A stretch of DNA of 64,000 nucleotides from Solimonas terrae (GTDB lineage Bacteria; Pseudomonadota; Gammaproteobacteria; Nevskiales; Nevskiaceae), in NCBI RefSeq assembly GCF_011067135.1, contig NZ_JAAMOW010000003.1, forward strand, positions 62,001-126,000. The letters run 5' to 3'. The position numbers were made by a program, and so were the translations under genes. Below, piece by piece: positions 18,903-27,568 of this stretch (positions within the stretch are counted from its first letter, which is position 1; each line of letters starts with the position of its first letter). The notes under the pieces were generated by a model. It made no database searches, was not told where the DNA came from, and saw only the letters and a program-made list of their open reading frames with translations.

Positions 18903-19268
18903 CTACAGCGCCAGATAGCCTCCCAGCATCAGGCCGGCGATGGCGACCAGCACCGCAATCACGATCGCCGCTTCGCTGCGGTACCCCGGTGGCAAGGCAT
19001 CACGCGGCAGGCTGCGCACATAGGCGCGATGCTGCCAGGCTCCGATCAGGATGGTGATGCTGCCGAGCAGCACCAGCGCGACACCGAGCGCGGCCGAAGG
19101 CCGGACCGCGCCGGGCAGGGTGATCGCAGCCGGATGATCGAGCGCGAACAGGCGCAGGACCAGGCCGAAGCGCTGGACGACGAAGCCGAGCGCGATGATC
19201 GTCAGGCCGGTGCGCAGCCATGCGAACAGGGTGCGCTCGGCGGCAAAGAACACGCGCGGATCGTTCAT
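18903..19268 (-). CDS. DUF202-family inner-membrane protein
   Basis: 121 residues. It begins MNDPRVFFAAERTLFAWLRTGLTII, the signature of DUF202 (YidH-type) proteins: a conserved ERT/WLRT motif leading into the first of three membrane segments (about 22-40, 58-78, 100-118). Function is unknown for the family. The start at 19268 was chosen from this signature; an in-frame extension to 19397 runs through non-family sequence. It diverges from the diguanylate cyclase gene, so the 162-bp gap must hold promoters for both, though I could not pick a convincing one. Confidence 0.85.
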   Translation of the reverse strand: MNDPRVFFAAERTLFAWLRTGLTIIALGFVVQRFGLVLRLFALDHPAAITLPGAVRPSAALGVALVLLGSITILIGAWQHRAYVRSLPRDALPPGYRSEAAIVIAVLVAIAGLMLGGYLAL

Positions 19269-19430
19269 CGCATGAGCATAGCCCGTCGGTATGGCGGTTG
19301 CCCCCCGGCGCGCGGACTGCCGCCTGGCGAACCGTTCGGCGTTATCCACAGGCCGTTGATCACTTCTGAGGATCGCAAGTGCGCGCGAGGTTCCCATAAT
19401 CGTTCATCGATCGGGCAGGGCGCGTTCATC

Positions 19431-20753
19431 ATGGCCAGCGAACTTTTCAGCAGCAGCGGATTCATCCCGCACGGCTATTGCCTGGCATGGGACCCGATGC
19501 TGGTGTTCGCCGAGGTCGGCGCCGACGCGCTGATCGCGCTGTCCTACTTCTCGATTCCTTTGGCGCTGATGGTGTTCATCCGGCGCAATCCCAGTCTGCA
19601 TTTCAACTGGGTGTTCATGATGTTCAGCACGTTCATCTTCGCCTGCGGCGCTGGCCATCTCATCGATATCGTCAACATCTGGCATCCGATCTACCGGATC
19701 GAGATTTCGGTGCGGATCATCACTGCGACCGCATCGATCCTGACCGCGGTCATGCTCTGGCCGATGCTGCCGAAAGCGACGGCGCTGCTGCGCTTCAATT
19801 CGGCGGCCGGCGACTCCCTGCGTCGCATCAACGAGGAACTGCAGCGCAGCCACGATGCGCTGGCGGAGAGCCACGAACGCTTTCGCCTGACTCTGGAGAA
19901 CGCGCCGATCGGTCTGGCAATCGTCGGGCTTGATGGCCGTTTCAAGGACGTCAACCCTGCGCTGCACGAGATGCTCGGCTATTCGGAGCGCGAGCTGCTC
20001 GGCATGACCTTCCAGGACATTACCCATCCGGACGACCTCGCCCGCGATATCGAATACGTCGAACAGCTGCTGCGCGGCGACCGCGACCGTTACCGGATGC
20101 AGAAGCGCTATTTTCATCGCTACGGACACACGATCTACATTCAGCTCGATGTCTCGATCCTGCGCACTTCGGACGGCAAGCCGCTGCATTTCATTTCGCA
20201 GATCCAGGACATCAGCGGCCGCATCGCACACGAGGAGGTGCTGCAGCATCGTGCCCTGACCGACGAGCTCACCGGCCTGCCCAACCGCCGCGCGTTTCTC
20301 GACGAAGCAGCGCGCATTCTCAATCGCACGCGGCGCTCGGGCGAGCCGGTCGCCGTGCTGATGATCGACCTCGATCGTTTCAAGTCGATCAACGATACCT
20401 ATGGCCACGCGGCCGGCGACCGCGCGTTGCGTGCGATGAAGGCGGTCGTCGAGCCGCGCCTGCGCGCCGGCGATCTGTTGACCCGTCTCGGCGGCGAGGA
20501 ATTCGGCGTACTGCTGCCAGCCACCGCGGAACCGGCCGCCCAGGAAATCGCCGAGCGCATTCGCTGCGCGATTGCCGACGCGACGCTGCGCAGCCACGAT
20601 GGCACAGCGATACACCTCACGGCATCGATCGGTCTGGCCGTCGTCGGCCCGGGCGAGTCGATCCACGATGCGCTCGGTCGCGCCGACGGCGCGATGTATT
20701 GCGCCAAACGTGACGGCCGCAATCGCCTGGTCGCCGCGCGCCAGATTGCATAA
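19431..20753 (+). CDS. diguanylate cyclase with ethylene-receptor-like membrane sensor and PAS domain
   Basis: 440 residues. Residues 25-125 form three membrane helices resembling the ethylene-binding domain of plant ETR1: Asp32, Tyr39, Ile42, Pro43, then CGAGH with Cys72 and His76 (equivalents of the Cu(I) ligands Cys65 and His69). Spacings Asp-Tyr 7, Tyr-Pro 4, Pro-Cys 29 and Cys-His 4 equal those I recall for ETR1. A short coiled coil (130-155) leads to a PAS domain (about 157-275, with a PAC-like ISQIQDIS) and a GGDEF domain (about 280-435) with active site GGEEF and an RAGD inhibitory site 5 residues before it. It should make c-di-GMP. The ligand is inferred. Confidence 0.88.
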   Translation: MASELFSSSGFIPHGYCLAWDPMLVFAEVGADALIALSYFSIPLALMVFIRRNPSLHFNWVFMMFSTFIFACGAGHLIDIVNIWHPIYRIEISVRIITATASILTAVMLWPMLPKATALLRFNSAAGDSLRRINEELQRSHDALAESHERFRLTLENAPIGLAIVGLDGRFKDVNPALHEMLGYSERELLGMTFQDITHPDDLARDIEYVEQLLRGDRDRYRMQKRYFHRYGHTIYIQLDVSILRTSDGKPLHFISQIQDISGRIAHEEVLQHRALTDELTGLPNRRAFLDEAARILNRTRRSGEPVAVLMIDLDRFKSINDTYGHAAGDRALRAMKAVVEPRLRAGDLLTRLGGEEFGVLLPATAEPAAQEIAERIRCAIADATLRSHDGTAIHLTASIGLAVVGPGESIHDALGRADGAMYCAKRDGRNRLVAARQIA

Positions 20754-20772
20754 ATCGCGGCGCAGGCGCACC

Positions 20773-20802
20773 GTGGTCCACTGCCTTGCGAGGCACGACC
20801 AC
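20773..20802 (+). other. interrupted hairpin in the leader of the YodC-like gene
   Basis: GTGGTC/GACCAC (6 bp) encloses TGCCT/AGGCA (5 bp) with an unequal bulge. It lies between the diguanylate cyclase stop (20753) and the small gene at 20814. There is no T-tract, so it is a weak terminator candidate; it could be a leader structure. Confidence 0.3.
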
Positions 20803-20813
20803 AGAGAACATCG

Positions 20814-21005
20814 ATGGAATCTCAATTCAAAGTAGGCGATATCGTCATCGATCGCGAAGGTGGTCTGCGCATGAAGATCGCCGCAGTCGACAAGGCGGCC
20901 GGCACCGTGCGCTGCACCTGGACGCGCGGCCCAGCCAAGCATTCGCGCAGCTTCGCGCCCGATGCGCTGATCATGCGCGCCGCGAAGGCAACGCCGGCGA
21001 AATAG
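20814..21005 (+). CDS. YodC-like (DUF2158) small protein
   Basis: 63 residues. FKVGDIVIDREGGLRMKIAA followed by VRCTWTRG matches the pattern of the DUF2158/YodC family, a small SH3-like fold that starts FKxGDxV and has a conserved Cys-x-Trp. An AGAGAA site lies about 6 nt before the ATG. No biochemical role is established for the family. It is the first of three short plus-strand genes and follows the diguanylate cyclase by 60 bp. Confidence 0.7.
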   Translation: MESQFKVGDIVIDREGGLRMKIAAVDKAAGTVRCTWTRGPAKHSRSFAPDALIMRAAKATPAK

Positions 21006-21086
21006 GGCGGCGATCTGCCTGTCGCCGCTTTGCCGCCGGACGCATTTGGGCGCAAACTGCCACTCCATTCGCTACCGAGTTTCGCC

Positions 21087-21320
21087 ATGCCGTTTCCCAC
21101 CGGCTGTAGCGATCACGATTTCAGTTTTCTCTACCAGCTGTTCAAGCAGCAATCTCCCAACAGGCCGTTCGCCGAAGACGAAGCGCGTCTGGTGAAGGCC
21201 GGCTGGCTGTGCCGCGATCACACCGGCGGCCTTGCCGTGACCGAGGAAGTGTCGCGGCATTTTCGTGCGGTATGGAAGCCCATCGTGCGCGACATGCCGT
21301 CGCGCGGCCCGTTCAACTGA
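21087..21320 (+). CDS. small hypothetical protein
   Basis: 77 residues (DHDFSFLYQLFKQQ near the N-terminus, VKAGWLCRDHTGGLAVTEEV in the middle). It is soluble, with no recognised motif; the middle could be a helix-turn-strand of a small winged fold, but that is a guess. The ATG at 21087 was preferred to an in-frame TTG at 21030. Coding is supported by length, a clean stop and position between two other small genes, but not by homology I can name. Confidence 0.5.
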   Translation: MPFPTGCSDHDFSFLYQLFKQQSPNRPFAEDEARLVKAGWLCRDHTGGLAVTEEVSRHFRAVWKPIVRDMPSRGPFN

Positions 21321-21356
21321 GCGTCGTCGGACGGGCCTCTTCAGGCCATCCAGTCA

Positions 21357-21563
21357 ATGTCGATGCGTTGCAGTGAATGTGCAGCTCTGGAACGGGACCA
21401 TTCCGGCCTCGTGCCGCATCGCAGTCTCGTCGAGACGGCACCCGGCAAGCGACAGGTCGATGCGACCACACGGAAGACGCGCGTGCAGTCGTTCATGTGT
21501 CTGGGTTGCGGTTCGCGCTGGCGTTTCGATCCGCAGCACGGCTGGCAGTCGCTGAGCGTCTGA
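21357..21563 (+). CDS. small zinc-ribbon-like protein
   Basis: 68 residues with two Cys pairs, CSEC at 5-8 and CLGC at 48-51, separated by a basic stretch (LVETAPGKRQVDATTRKTR). This spacing fits a single Zn ribbon as found in small Zn-ribbon domain proteins. A Trp and basic residue follow the second pair (GSRWRFD). Role unknown; nucleic-acid or protein contact is the usual guess. It is the last of the three small genes, and about 160 bp without a gene lie between it and tRNA-Met. Confidence 0.6.
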   Translation: MSMRCSECAALERDHSGLVPHRSLVETAPGKRQVDATTRKTRVQSFMCLGCGSRWRFDPQHGWQSLSV

Positions 21564-21725
21564 TTCGCCTCACCGGTTTTCGCAGCCAGCCGCGATGATG
21601 GGGAGGGCCGACGAGACGCATGTTGAAAAGGGAGCGCCTGGGGAGCATGTGCCGCCGACATGGCACAAATCCGGTACGGCAGACGAAGTGGCGAAAAAGT
21701 GACCTTCGCAACTCGTTGAGAAAGT

Positions 21726-21802
21726 TGGTGGTGATGAGTGGAATCGAACCACCGACCTCAGCATTATGAGTGCCGCGCTCTAACCGTCTGAGCTACATCA
21801 CC
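21726..21802 (-). tRNA. tRNA-Met (CAT)
   Basis: A 77-nt cloverleaf on the minus strand. The acceptor GGTGATG pairs with CATCACC, the discriminator is A and the 3' CCA is encoded (21726-21728). The anticodon loop is CTCATAA with CAT at plus-strand 21766-21768. The T-loop is TTCGATT. It reads as elongator tRNA-Met, since the acceptor starts with a normal G-C pair. It stands downstream of ychF and cfa on the same strand; Pseudomonas has a tRNA-Met near ychF too. Confidence 0.93.
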
Positions 21803-21853
21803 ACGTGGGGCGCGCATTGTAGGGAAAACGGCCGGGCGCGTCGAGAACCGCGT

Positions 21854-23047
21854 TCAGGGCGGCGCGTACAGATAGTCGCGGGTCAGCGGCAGGCGTTCGA
21901 GTTGCCGGGTCAGCTGCAGGTGAAAGACCGACAGTCCACCCCAGCGGAACGAGGCTTCGCTGGCGTGCAGGTAGAACTCCCACATGCGACAGAAGCGCTC
22001 GCCCAGCGTATCGGCAAAGTGCTGGCGCTCGGCCTGGAAACGGCGGGTCCAGTGCGCAAGTGTCTGTGCGTAGTGCAAGCGCCAGACTTCGAGATCGTTC
22101 AGCAGCAGGCCGCTTTTTTCGATCACGGCCAGGGTTTCCGATGCCGCCGGAATGTAGCCGCCGGGAAAGATGTATTTGCGGATCCACGCGTTGCCGGTGC
22201 CGGGTGGCGACAGCCGGCCGATGCTGTGGATCAGTGCGGTGCCGTCGGGCTTGAGCAGTTCGTGTACGCGCCGGAAGAAGGTCGGATACTGCGGACGGCC
22301 GACGTGCTCGAACATGCCGACGCTGACCACGGCGTCGAATGCGCCCTCTGTGTTGCGGTAGTCCTCGAGCCTGAATGCGATGCGATCGGCGAGGCCGAGC
22401 GTGTCGATGCTTTCCTGCGCGATCGCGAGCTGTTCGCTGGACAGCGTGATGCCGGTGACATGCACGCCGTGATGCTGCGCCAGGTGGATCGCCAGTCCGC
22501 CCCAGCCGCAACCGATGTCGAGCACGCGGGCACCGGGCTTCAAATCCAGCTTGCGGGCGATCAGTGCGCACTTGGCCTGCTGTGCTGCCTCCAGCGTCAG
22601 CTCCGGCTGCGCGAAGTAGGCGCAGGAATAAAACATGCCCTCGTCGAGGAAGCGCCGATAAAGGTCGGCGTCAAGGTTGTAGTGATGTTCGACGTTGTGC
22701 TGGCTGGCGAGCGGATTGTTGAGTTCCATCATCTGCGCCAGCAGTGCACGGACGCGACGGCCCTTCATGCGGTGTTCGAGGTTGTCCTCGAACTTCAGGC
22801 CGACCTCGAGCACGCGCAGCAGATCGCCATCGGCCGGTTCCCAGCCTTGATCCATGTAGGTCTCGCCGAATTTGAGCGACGGCCGGACGAGGATGTCGCG
22901 CAGCACGCTGGCGTCGCGCAGCAGCACCCTGGCGTGCGGCTCGCCGCGACCCAGGGTCCAGGTCTCGTCGCCGGCCACGAATTCCAGGGTGCCGCCGTCG
23001 AATCCGCGACCGATCGCGTCGAGCAGCAGCTGCATCGTGGATTTCAA
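21854..23047 (-). CDS. cfa: cyclopropane-fatty-acyl-phospholipid synthase
   Basis: 397 residues. The C-terminal SAM methyltransferase domain carries motif I VLDIGCGWGGLA (near 185). The N-terminal part has the family pattern FGETYMDQGWEP (near 60) and HYNLDADLYRRFLDEGMFYSCAYF (near 120-145), the latter with the Cfa signature around Tyr and Cys. FPGGYIPAASE lies near 290. It transfers a methylene from SAM to unsaturated acyl chains of membrane phospholipids. The start is uncertain: TTG 23047 has GGGAGG four nt before it; ATG 23035 is 12 nt inside; ATG 23110 extends it without a visible Shine-Dalgarno. The ychF terminator separates it from ychF. Confidence 0.93.
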   Translation of the reverse strand: MKSTMQLLLDAIGRGFDGGTLEFVAGDETWTLGRGEPHARVLLRDASVLRDILVRPSLKFGETYMDQGWEPADGDLLRVLEVGLKFEDNLEHRMKGRRVRALLAQMMELNNPLASQHNVEHHYNLDADLYRRFLDEGMFYSCAYFAQPELTLEAAQQAKCALIARKLDLKPGARVLDIGCGWGGLAIHLAQHHGVHVTGITLSSEQLAIAQESIDTLGLADRIAFRLEDYRNTEGAFDAVVSVGMFEHVGRPQYPTFFRRVHELLKPDGTALIHSIGRLSPPGTGNAWIRKYIFPGGYIPAASETLAVIEKSGLLLNDLEVWRLHYAQTLAHWTRRFQAERQHFADTLGERFCRMWEFYLHASEASFRWGGLSVFHLQLTRQLERLPLTRDYLYAPP

Positions 23048-23177
23048 AGAACCTCCCTCGAGCGCCTGCGCGCTTCCGTGTGCTTTCTCTGAATGTCCGG
23101 GCCCGTTCATGTGAACCGGAGCGCTCGCACCATAATACCGGCAGCTTGCGCGCAGCTGAGCGGCCAGGGGGCGCAAC

Positions 23178-23205
23178 GCAAAACGCCGGCGCGAGGCCGG
23201 CGTTT
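23178..23205 (-). terminator. Rho-independent terminator after ychF
   Basis: AAACGCCGGC (23181-23190) and GCCGGCGTTT (23196-23205) form a perfect 10-bp stem with a 5-nt loop. On the minus strand it is followed by a T-run, and it begins 20 nt after the ychF stop. Confidence 0.75.
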
Positions 23206-23225
23206 CGGGGCAGCGATGCCGCTGG

Positions 23226-24320
23226 TTACACGTTGAAGCGGAAGTGCATGACATCGCCTTCGTGAACGATGTATTCCTTGCCTTCCAGGCGCCACTTGCC
23301 GGCTTCCTTGGCGCCGGGTTCGCCCTTGTACTGGATATAGTCGGCGTAGGAGATGACCTCGGCGCGGATGAAGCCCTTCTCGAAATCCGTGTGGATCACG
23401 CCGGCCGCCTGCGGCGCGGTGGCGCCGACCTTGACCGTCCACGCGCGGACTTCCTGCACGCCGGCGGTGAAATAGGTCTGCAGGCCGAGCAGGGCGTAGG
23501 CGCCGCGAATGACGCGGTTGAGACCGGGTTCTTCGAGGCCCAGATCCTTGAGGAATTCGAGCTTGTCGGCCTCGTCGAGCAGCGCGATCTCGGCTTCGAT
23601 CGCCGCGCACACCGCGACCACCTGCGAGCCTTCGTTCGCCGCGTATTCCTTGACGCGCGTCAGATAGTCGTTGCCGTTCTTCAGTCCGGCCTCGTCGACA
23701 TTGGCGATGTACAGCGCCGGCTTGCCGGTGATCAGGTGCAGATCGCGCAGCTGCAGCTTTTCCTCGGGCTCCAGCGCCAGCGAGCGCGCCGGCTGGCCGC
23801 TGTCGAGATGCGCCTGCATGCGCTTGAGCAGCTCGTACCTGGCGAGCGCTTCCTTGTTGCCGGACTTGGCGGTCTTGGCGAGCCGCTCGGCAGCCTTGGT
23901 GACGCTGTCGAGATCGGCGAGGCCGAGCTCGGTGTTGATCACTTCGATGTCGCGGATCGGGTCGGTGCTGCCGGAGACGTGAATGACGTCCGGATCGTCG
24001 AAGCAGCGCGTGACGTGGGCGATCGCATCGGTTTCGCGGATGTGGCCGAGGAACTGGTTGCCGAGCCCTTCGCCCTTGGACGCACCGGCCACCAGGCCGG
24101 CGATGTCGACGAACTCGACCGCCGCCGGCAGGATGCGCTGCGGCTTGACGATCTCGGCCAGCGACTGCAGGCGGGCGTCCGGCACGCCGACCGCACCGAC
24201 GTTCGGCTCGATCGTGCAGAACGGATAGTTCTCCGCGGCGATCTGCTGCTTGGTCAGCGCGTTGAAGAGGGTCGACTTGCCGACGTTCGGCAGACCGACG
24301 ATGCCGCATTGAATGCCCAT
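23226..24320 (-). CDS. ychF: redox-regulated ATPase YchF (Obg-like)
   Basis: 364 residues, standard YchF length. G1 is [15 protein letters not shown] near the N-terminus, with the NxxE-type specificity loop (YIANVDEAG near 205) that favours ATP over GTP. The C-terminal TGS domain runs from about 280 with [13 protein letters not shown] and [11 protein letters not shown]. YchF binds ribosomes and is linked to redox stress. It starts 10 bp after pth and ends in a strong terminator, so it closes the block that begins with rplY or pth. The order rplY-pth-ychF is conserved in gammaproteobacteria. Confidence 0.97.
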   Translation of the reverse strand: MGIQCGIVGLPNVGKSTLFNALTKQQIAAENYPFCTIEPNVGAVGVPDARLQSLAEIVKPQRILPAAVEFVDIAGLVAGASKGEGLGNQFLGHIRETDAIAHVTRCFDDPDVIHVSGSTDPIRDIEVINTELGLADLDSVTKAAERLAKTAKSGNKEALARYELLKRMQAHLDSGQPARSLALEPEEKLQLRDLHLITGKPALYIANVDEAGLKNGNDYLTRVKEYAANEGSQVVAVCAAIEAEIALLDEADKLEFLKDLGLEEPGLNRVIRGAYALLGLQTYFTAGVQEVRAWTVKVGATAPQAAGVIHTDFEKGFIRAEVISYADYIQYKGEPGAKEAGKWRLEGKEYIVHEGDVMHFRFNV

Positions 24321-24329
24321 GATGGTTCC

Positions 24330-24938
24330 TTACTTCAACGCCCCGCCGGACGGCGGAACGGGTTTGGTGTGCAGTTGTGTCACCGCGCGCTCCCAGCCGC
24401 GAGCCAGCCAGGTCTCGACGGCGCCGCCGGCGTCATCGAAGGCATCGAGAATCGCGGTCTCGTCGTTCTTGGTGGCGCGGCCGAGCACGTAATTGAGCAC
24501 GAGATTCTTGTCGCCGGGATGGCCGATGCCGATGCGCAGCCGCAGGTAGTCCGCGCCGAGCACCTTGTGGATGTCGCGCAGGCCGTTGTGGCCGCCGTGG
24601 CCGCCGCCGGCCTTGAGCCGCACGGTGCCGGCCGGCAGATCCAGCTCGTCGTGGGCGATCAGGATCGACGCCGGCGCGAGCTTGTAGAAAGCACTCAGCG
24701 CCTGCACGGCCTGACCGCTGCGATTCATGAAGGTCGACGGCTTGAGCAGCAGCACATCGCGGCCACCGAGACTGATGCGTGCGAGTTCGCCGTGGAATTT
24801 CGATTCCGTGCGGAACGACACGCCGGCGCCGGCCGCGAGCCCGTCAACGAACCAGAAGCCCGCGTTGTGACGCGTGCGCGCGTATTCGGCGCCGGGGTTG
24901 CCGAGGCCAACAATGGCGTGCAGATCGGAACTGGGCAT
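24330..24938 (-). CDS. pth: peptidyl-tRNA hydrolase
   Basis: 202 residues. GLGNPGAEYARTRHNAGFW (near 10-28) contains the catalytic His of HNAG and the N-terminal Asn. LKPSTFMNRSG (near 70) and HDELDLPAG (near 95, with a catalytic Asp) are further family signatures. The glycine-rich lid GGGHGGHNGLRD follows. It recycles tRNAs from prematurely released peptidyl-tRNA. The ATG at 24938 is used; an in-frame TTG at 24950 is possible. A terminator stands between it and rplY, so some transcription may start in that gap. Confidence 0.96.
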   Translation of the reverse strand: MPSSDLHAIVGLGNPGAEYARTRHNAGFWFVDGLAAGAGVSFRTESKFHGELARISLGGRDVLLLKPSTFMNRSGQAVQALSAFYKLAPASILIAHDELDLPAGTVRLKAGGGHGGHNGLRDIHKVLGADYLRLRIGIGHPGDKNLVLNYVLGRATKNDETAILDAFDDAGGAVETWLARGWERAVTQLHTKPVPPSGGALK

Positions 24939-24950
24939 GGTCGTGCTCAA

Positions 24951-24987
24951 AGAAAAACCGCTCGTCCCGGGAAGAGACGAGCGGTTT
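24951..24987 (-). terminator. Rho-independent terminator after rplY
   Basis: AAACCGCTCGTC (24955-24966) pairs perfectly with GACGAGCGGTTT (24976-24987), a 12-bp stem with a 9-nt loop. On the minus strand a T-rich run (TTTTTCTTT) follows. It is the best terminator in the window and lies between rplY and pth. Confidence 0.85.
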
Positions 24988-25036
24988 CAAGTCTGTGCCG
25001 CGGGTCGTGCGGATGCGCCGCACGCGGCTCAGGCTC

Positions 25037-25708
25037 TTACTTCTTCTTCTCGTCCTTCTTGGCGTCGGCAGCGGCCGGAGCGGCAGCGGCGTCAGCAGCC
25101 GGAGCGGCTTCGGCGGCTTCTTCTTCGATCGCACCGCGCGGCAGATGCACGGACGCGACCGACTGGTCGTTGTCGTGCTTGAGCTGCACCAGCGTGACGC
25201 CGGACGGCAGCTTGAGCTGCGAAAGGTGGACCGACTCGTTCACTTCGAGCGCCGACAGATCGACCTCGATGAACTCCGGCAAATCCTTCGGCAGGCACTC
25301 GACTTCGACCTGGTTGAGCTGATGCTCGACGATGCCGTTGCCGGTCTTGACGCCCGGCGCGATGTCACCGCCCTTGAAGTGCAGCGGCACATGCATGTGC
25401 AGCAGCTTGTCGGCAAGCACGCGCTGGAAGTCGGCGTGGATCGCGTAGCCGGTGACCGGATGACGCTGCAGGTCCTTGAGCACGATCTGCTCGCTGGAAT
25501 CGCCCATCTTCAGGGTCAGGATGTGCGAATAGAACGCTTCGATCTTCAGGTGCTTGAACAGCTCGTTGCCCGACACGCTGATCGCGGTCGGCTCATTGGT
25601 GCCACCGTAGACGATGGCCGGAACCTTGCCCTCGCGACGCAGGCGGCGGCTCGCACCCTTGCCCTGATCTGCGCGGGGTTCCGCGACAACAACAAAATTC
25701 TCTTTCAT
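25037..25708 (-). CDS. rplY: 50S ribosomal protein L25, long Ctc form
   Basis: 223 residues. The N-terminal L25 domain (1-95: GKGASRRLRREGKVPAIVYGG) binds 5S rRNA. A C-terminal beta domain (about 100-190: VPLHFKGGDIAPGVKTG; VECLPKDLPEFIEVDLSAL) marks the long Ctc/TL5 type rather than the short E. coli form. The tail (about 195-223) is Ala-rich and ends in KKDEKKK. GGAG precedes the ATG by 7 nt. In most relatives it directly follows prs; here a PHP-type lipoprotein gene and repeat copy B lie between them. Confidence 0.95.
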   Translation of the reverse strand: MKENFVVVAEPRADQGKGASRRLRREGKVPAIVYGGTNEPTAISVSGNELFKHLKIEAFYSHILTLKMGDSSEQIVLKDLQRHPVTGYAIHADFQRVLADKLLHMHVPLHFKGGDIAPGVKTGNGIVEHQLNQVEVECLPKDLPEFIEVDLSALEVNESVHLSQLKLPSGVTLVQLKHDNDQSVASVHLPRGAIEEEAAEAAPAADAAAAPAAADAKKDEKKK

Positions 25709-25772
25709 GGAAATACTCCGAAAAATCCGAAAAACAGCAGACCGCCGTCCGCGACCAGACGACGGGGCGCGG

Positions 25773-25778
25773 ATTGTA
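25773..25778 (-). promoter_or_regulatory. possible -10 element for rplY
   Basis: Read on the minus strand, TGTACAAT (TACAAT preceded by TG) lies about 65 nt before the rplY start in a T-rich patch of otherwise GC-rich DNA. No good -35 is visible at 17 nt. It is offered because the inserted upstream gene would otherwise separate rplY from the prs promoter. Confidence 0.35.
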
Positions 25779-25842
25779 CAGAAAGCCGGGCGAAAATGCT
25801 GCCGGGGCGGGGTTTTGCGCCGGGGCGGTGCGGGGCTCCCGA

Positions 25843-27519
25843 TCAGGGGCCTTTGAGGAAGATCGGGTTGCCGAGCGTGGTCCGTGACGTCAGATCGCGG
25901 GTCTCGATGCGCCAGAAGGTGCCGAGCGGACCTTCCGTTCCCGGCTGGCGCGTGGCGGTGATGGTGCTGGTGAACGGATCGCCGGTGATCGGCACGACGC
26001 GCACCGGCACCCCGTTTTCGATGTAGCTGAGCAGTTGGCCCTGACCGCCGGTGACGACGGTGCTCAGGGTGACCGGCTCGCCGGCGGCGACCGTCAGGGT
26101 GTCACCGAACATGCCGTGCCGACCGTCGGCGGTGGTGGCGGTGAACGTCAGTGCCGGGCTGCGATCGACGCCGCGCGTGCGCACGTAGACATGGCCGGCC
26201 TGCAGGCCTTCGCTCAGGGCCGCGCGCGACAGTTCACGGGCATAGACGGCGGTCGCGCTGCTGCCCCAGCCGGCGCGCTGGCGCTCGGCATCGGTGGCCT
26301 CGACGCCCTTGGAGTCCGAACCGCTGACGCCGGTGATCTTGTGGCCGGCGCGCAATTGCTTCTCCCAGAGCTGGATCGCGGTGGTCATGAACGGGTTCTC
26401 GATGGTCGGCTGCGACAGCGGCAGGCCCAGATCGGATGCCGTGGTCAGCACCGGGCCGTTGAGGATTTCCATGGTGTCGACCCGATCCCAGTCGATCTGG
26501 TCGCCGAGCTGGAAGTAGCAGCCGCGGCAGAAGTTCGAGAACAGCGGTGGCGGGAAGCTGGTCGGATGGTTGATCTGGAACAGCGCGCCGTCGGCTTTCA
26601 CCGCCTTCTGGATGTCGCCGATCCTGACGTCCTCGAAGCCGTGCCGGTACTCGGCCAGGTGCGGCGTTTCGCCGTGGCTCATGACGTGGCCGTAGTAGGT
26701 GATGATCTCGCGGCCCGGCCAGATGACGAGATCCGGATTGGCGCGCTGCACGGCGCCGAGCGTGCGCCAGTGCTCGGTGGTCACGTATTCGGTGACCATC
26801 AGGAAGTCGAGCTTCGCGGCCCGCGAACGTGCGACGAACTCGTCCCAGTCCGGCGCGTTCGGATTCGAGTGATAGGCGTGCATGTGCATGTCGCCGTAGT
26901 ACCAGCCGGGCGCGGCATTCGCGATGTGGGTCTTGTCGACCGGATCGTCGGCTGGTGTGCTGCCGCCGTCGCCGGCCTTGCATTCGATCTTCAACGTCCA
27001 GTCCGCGCCCTGCGGCGAAACCGCGCCGACCCCGAGATCCGCATACCAGACACCGGGTTCGATCTTGCCCGGCAGGTAGCCGCGCTCGGCGCTGTCCGCC
27101 TGCACGAAGATCGGTGACTGATTCTTGTCGATGCGGCCTTCGCGCGAACCGCTCCAGCCGCGAAAGCCCACGGCATCGCGATAGCCATGCTGGTCCCAGA
27201 GGCCGAGATCGAGCGTGGTGGCGACGAAGCCGCCGATCTCCGGCACCGACGACAGCGAGGGCTGGTGTTCGGTCCAGCCGTAGCTCATCTCGATGCGGCC
27301 GACGCCGGTGGCGACACGAAACGGATGCACGGAATAGGTCTTGGCGTCGGCCGGTGCGACGCTGCCGTCCAGCTCGATCGTCGCGCCGTCGGCGGCGCAG
27401 ACCGGAACGTCCCCTTCGTGCGGCGGCGCGGGATCGCTGATGGCCGGTGCGCCGCTTTCGCCGCAGGCGGCGAGCGACAGGCAGCACAGCGCCAGGATGC
27501 GAAGCTTCATCGTGCGCAT
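25843..27519 (-). CDS. lipoprotein with CehA/McbA-type PHP metallohydrolase domain
   Basis: 558 residues. Signal peptide with lipobox LSLAAC (Cys about 20), so it is membrane-anchored in the periplasm or outer membrane. A beta-rich N-terminal region (about 40-190) precedes a PHP-like domain starting WYYGDMHMHAYHS (HxH metal ligands), then FLMVTEYV, WPGREIITYYGHVMSHGE, FQINHPTSF and MEILNGP, all candidate metal ligands. CehA/McbA relatives hydrolyse carbamate or phosphoester-type bonds; the substrate here is unknown. ATG 27519 has GGGGGA at 6 nt. The frame stays open to 27660, but that extension is only repeat copy B read as protein. Confidence 0.85.
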   Translation of the reverse strand: MRTMKLRILALCCLSLAACGESGAPAISDPAPPHEGDVPVCAADGATIELDGSVAPADAKTYSVHPFRVATGVGRIEMSYGWTEHQPSLSSVPEIGGFVATTLDLGLWDQHGYRDAVGFRGWSGSREGRIDKNQSPIFVQADSAERGYLPGKIEPGVWYADLGVGAVSPQGADWTLKIECKAGDGGSTPADDPVDKTHIANAAPGWYYGDMHMHAYHSNPNAPDWDEFVARSRAAKLDFLMVTEYVTTEHWRTLGAVQRANPDLVIWPGREIITYYGHVMSHGETPHLAEYRHGFEDVRIGDIQKAVKADGALFQINHPTSFPPPLFSNFCRGCYFQLGDQIDWDRVDTMEILNGPVLTTASDLGLPLSQPTIENPFMTTAIQLWEKQLRAGHKITGVSGSDSKGVEATDAERQRAGWGSSATAVYARELSRAALSEGLQAGHVYVRTRGVDRSPALTFTATTADGRHGMFGDTLTVAAGEPVTLSTVVTGGQGQLLSYIENGVPVRVVPITGDPFTSTITATRQPGTEGPLGTFWRIETRDLTSRTTLGNPIFLKGP

Positions 27520-27568
27520 GATGCGTCCCCCACGCGTCATTGCGATGACTGGAGTGCCATTGGAAGCC

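Noticed and set aside
21726-21802. tRNA-Met 3' end as an integration (att) site
   Set aside because: No integrase and no repeated tRNA end is present nearby.
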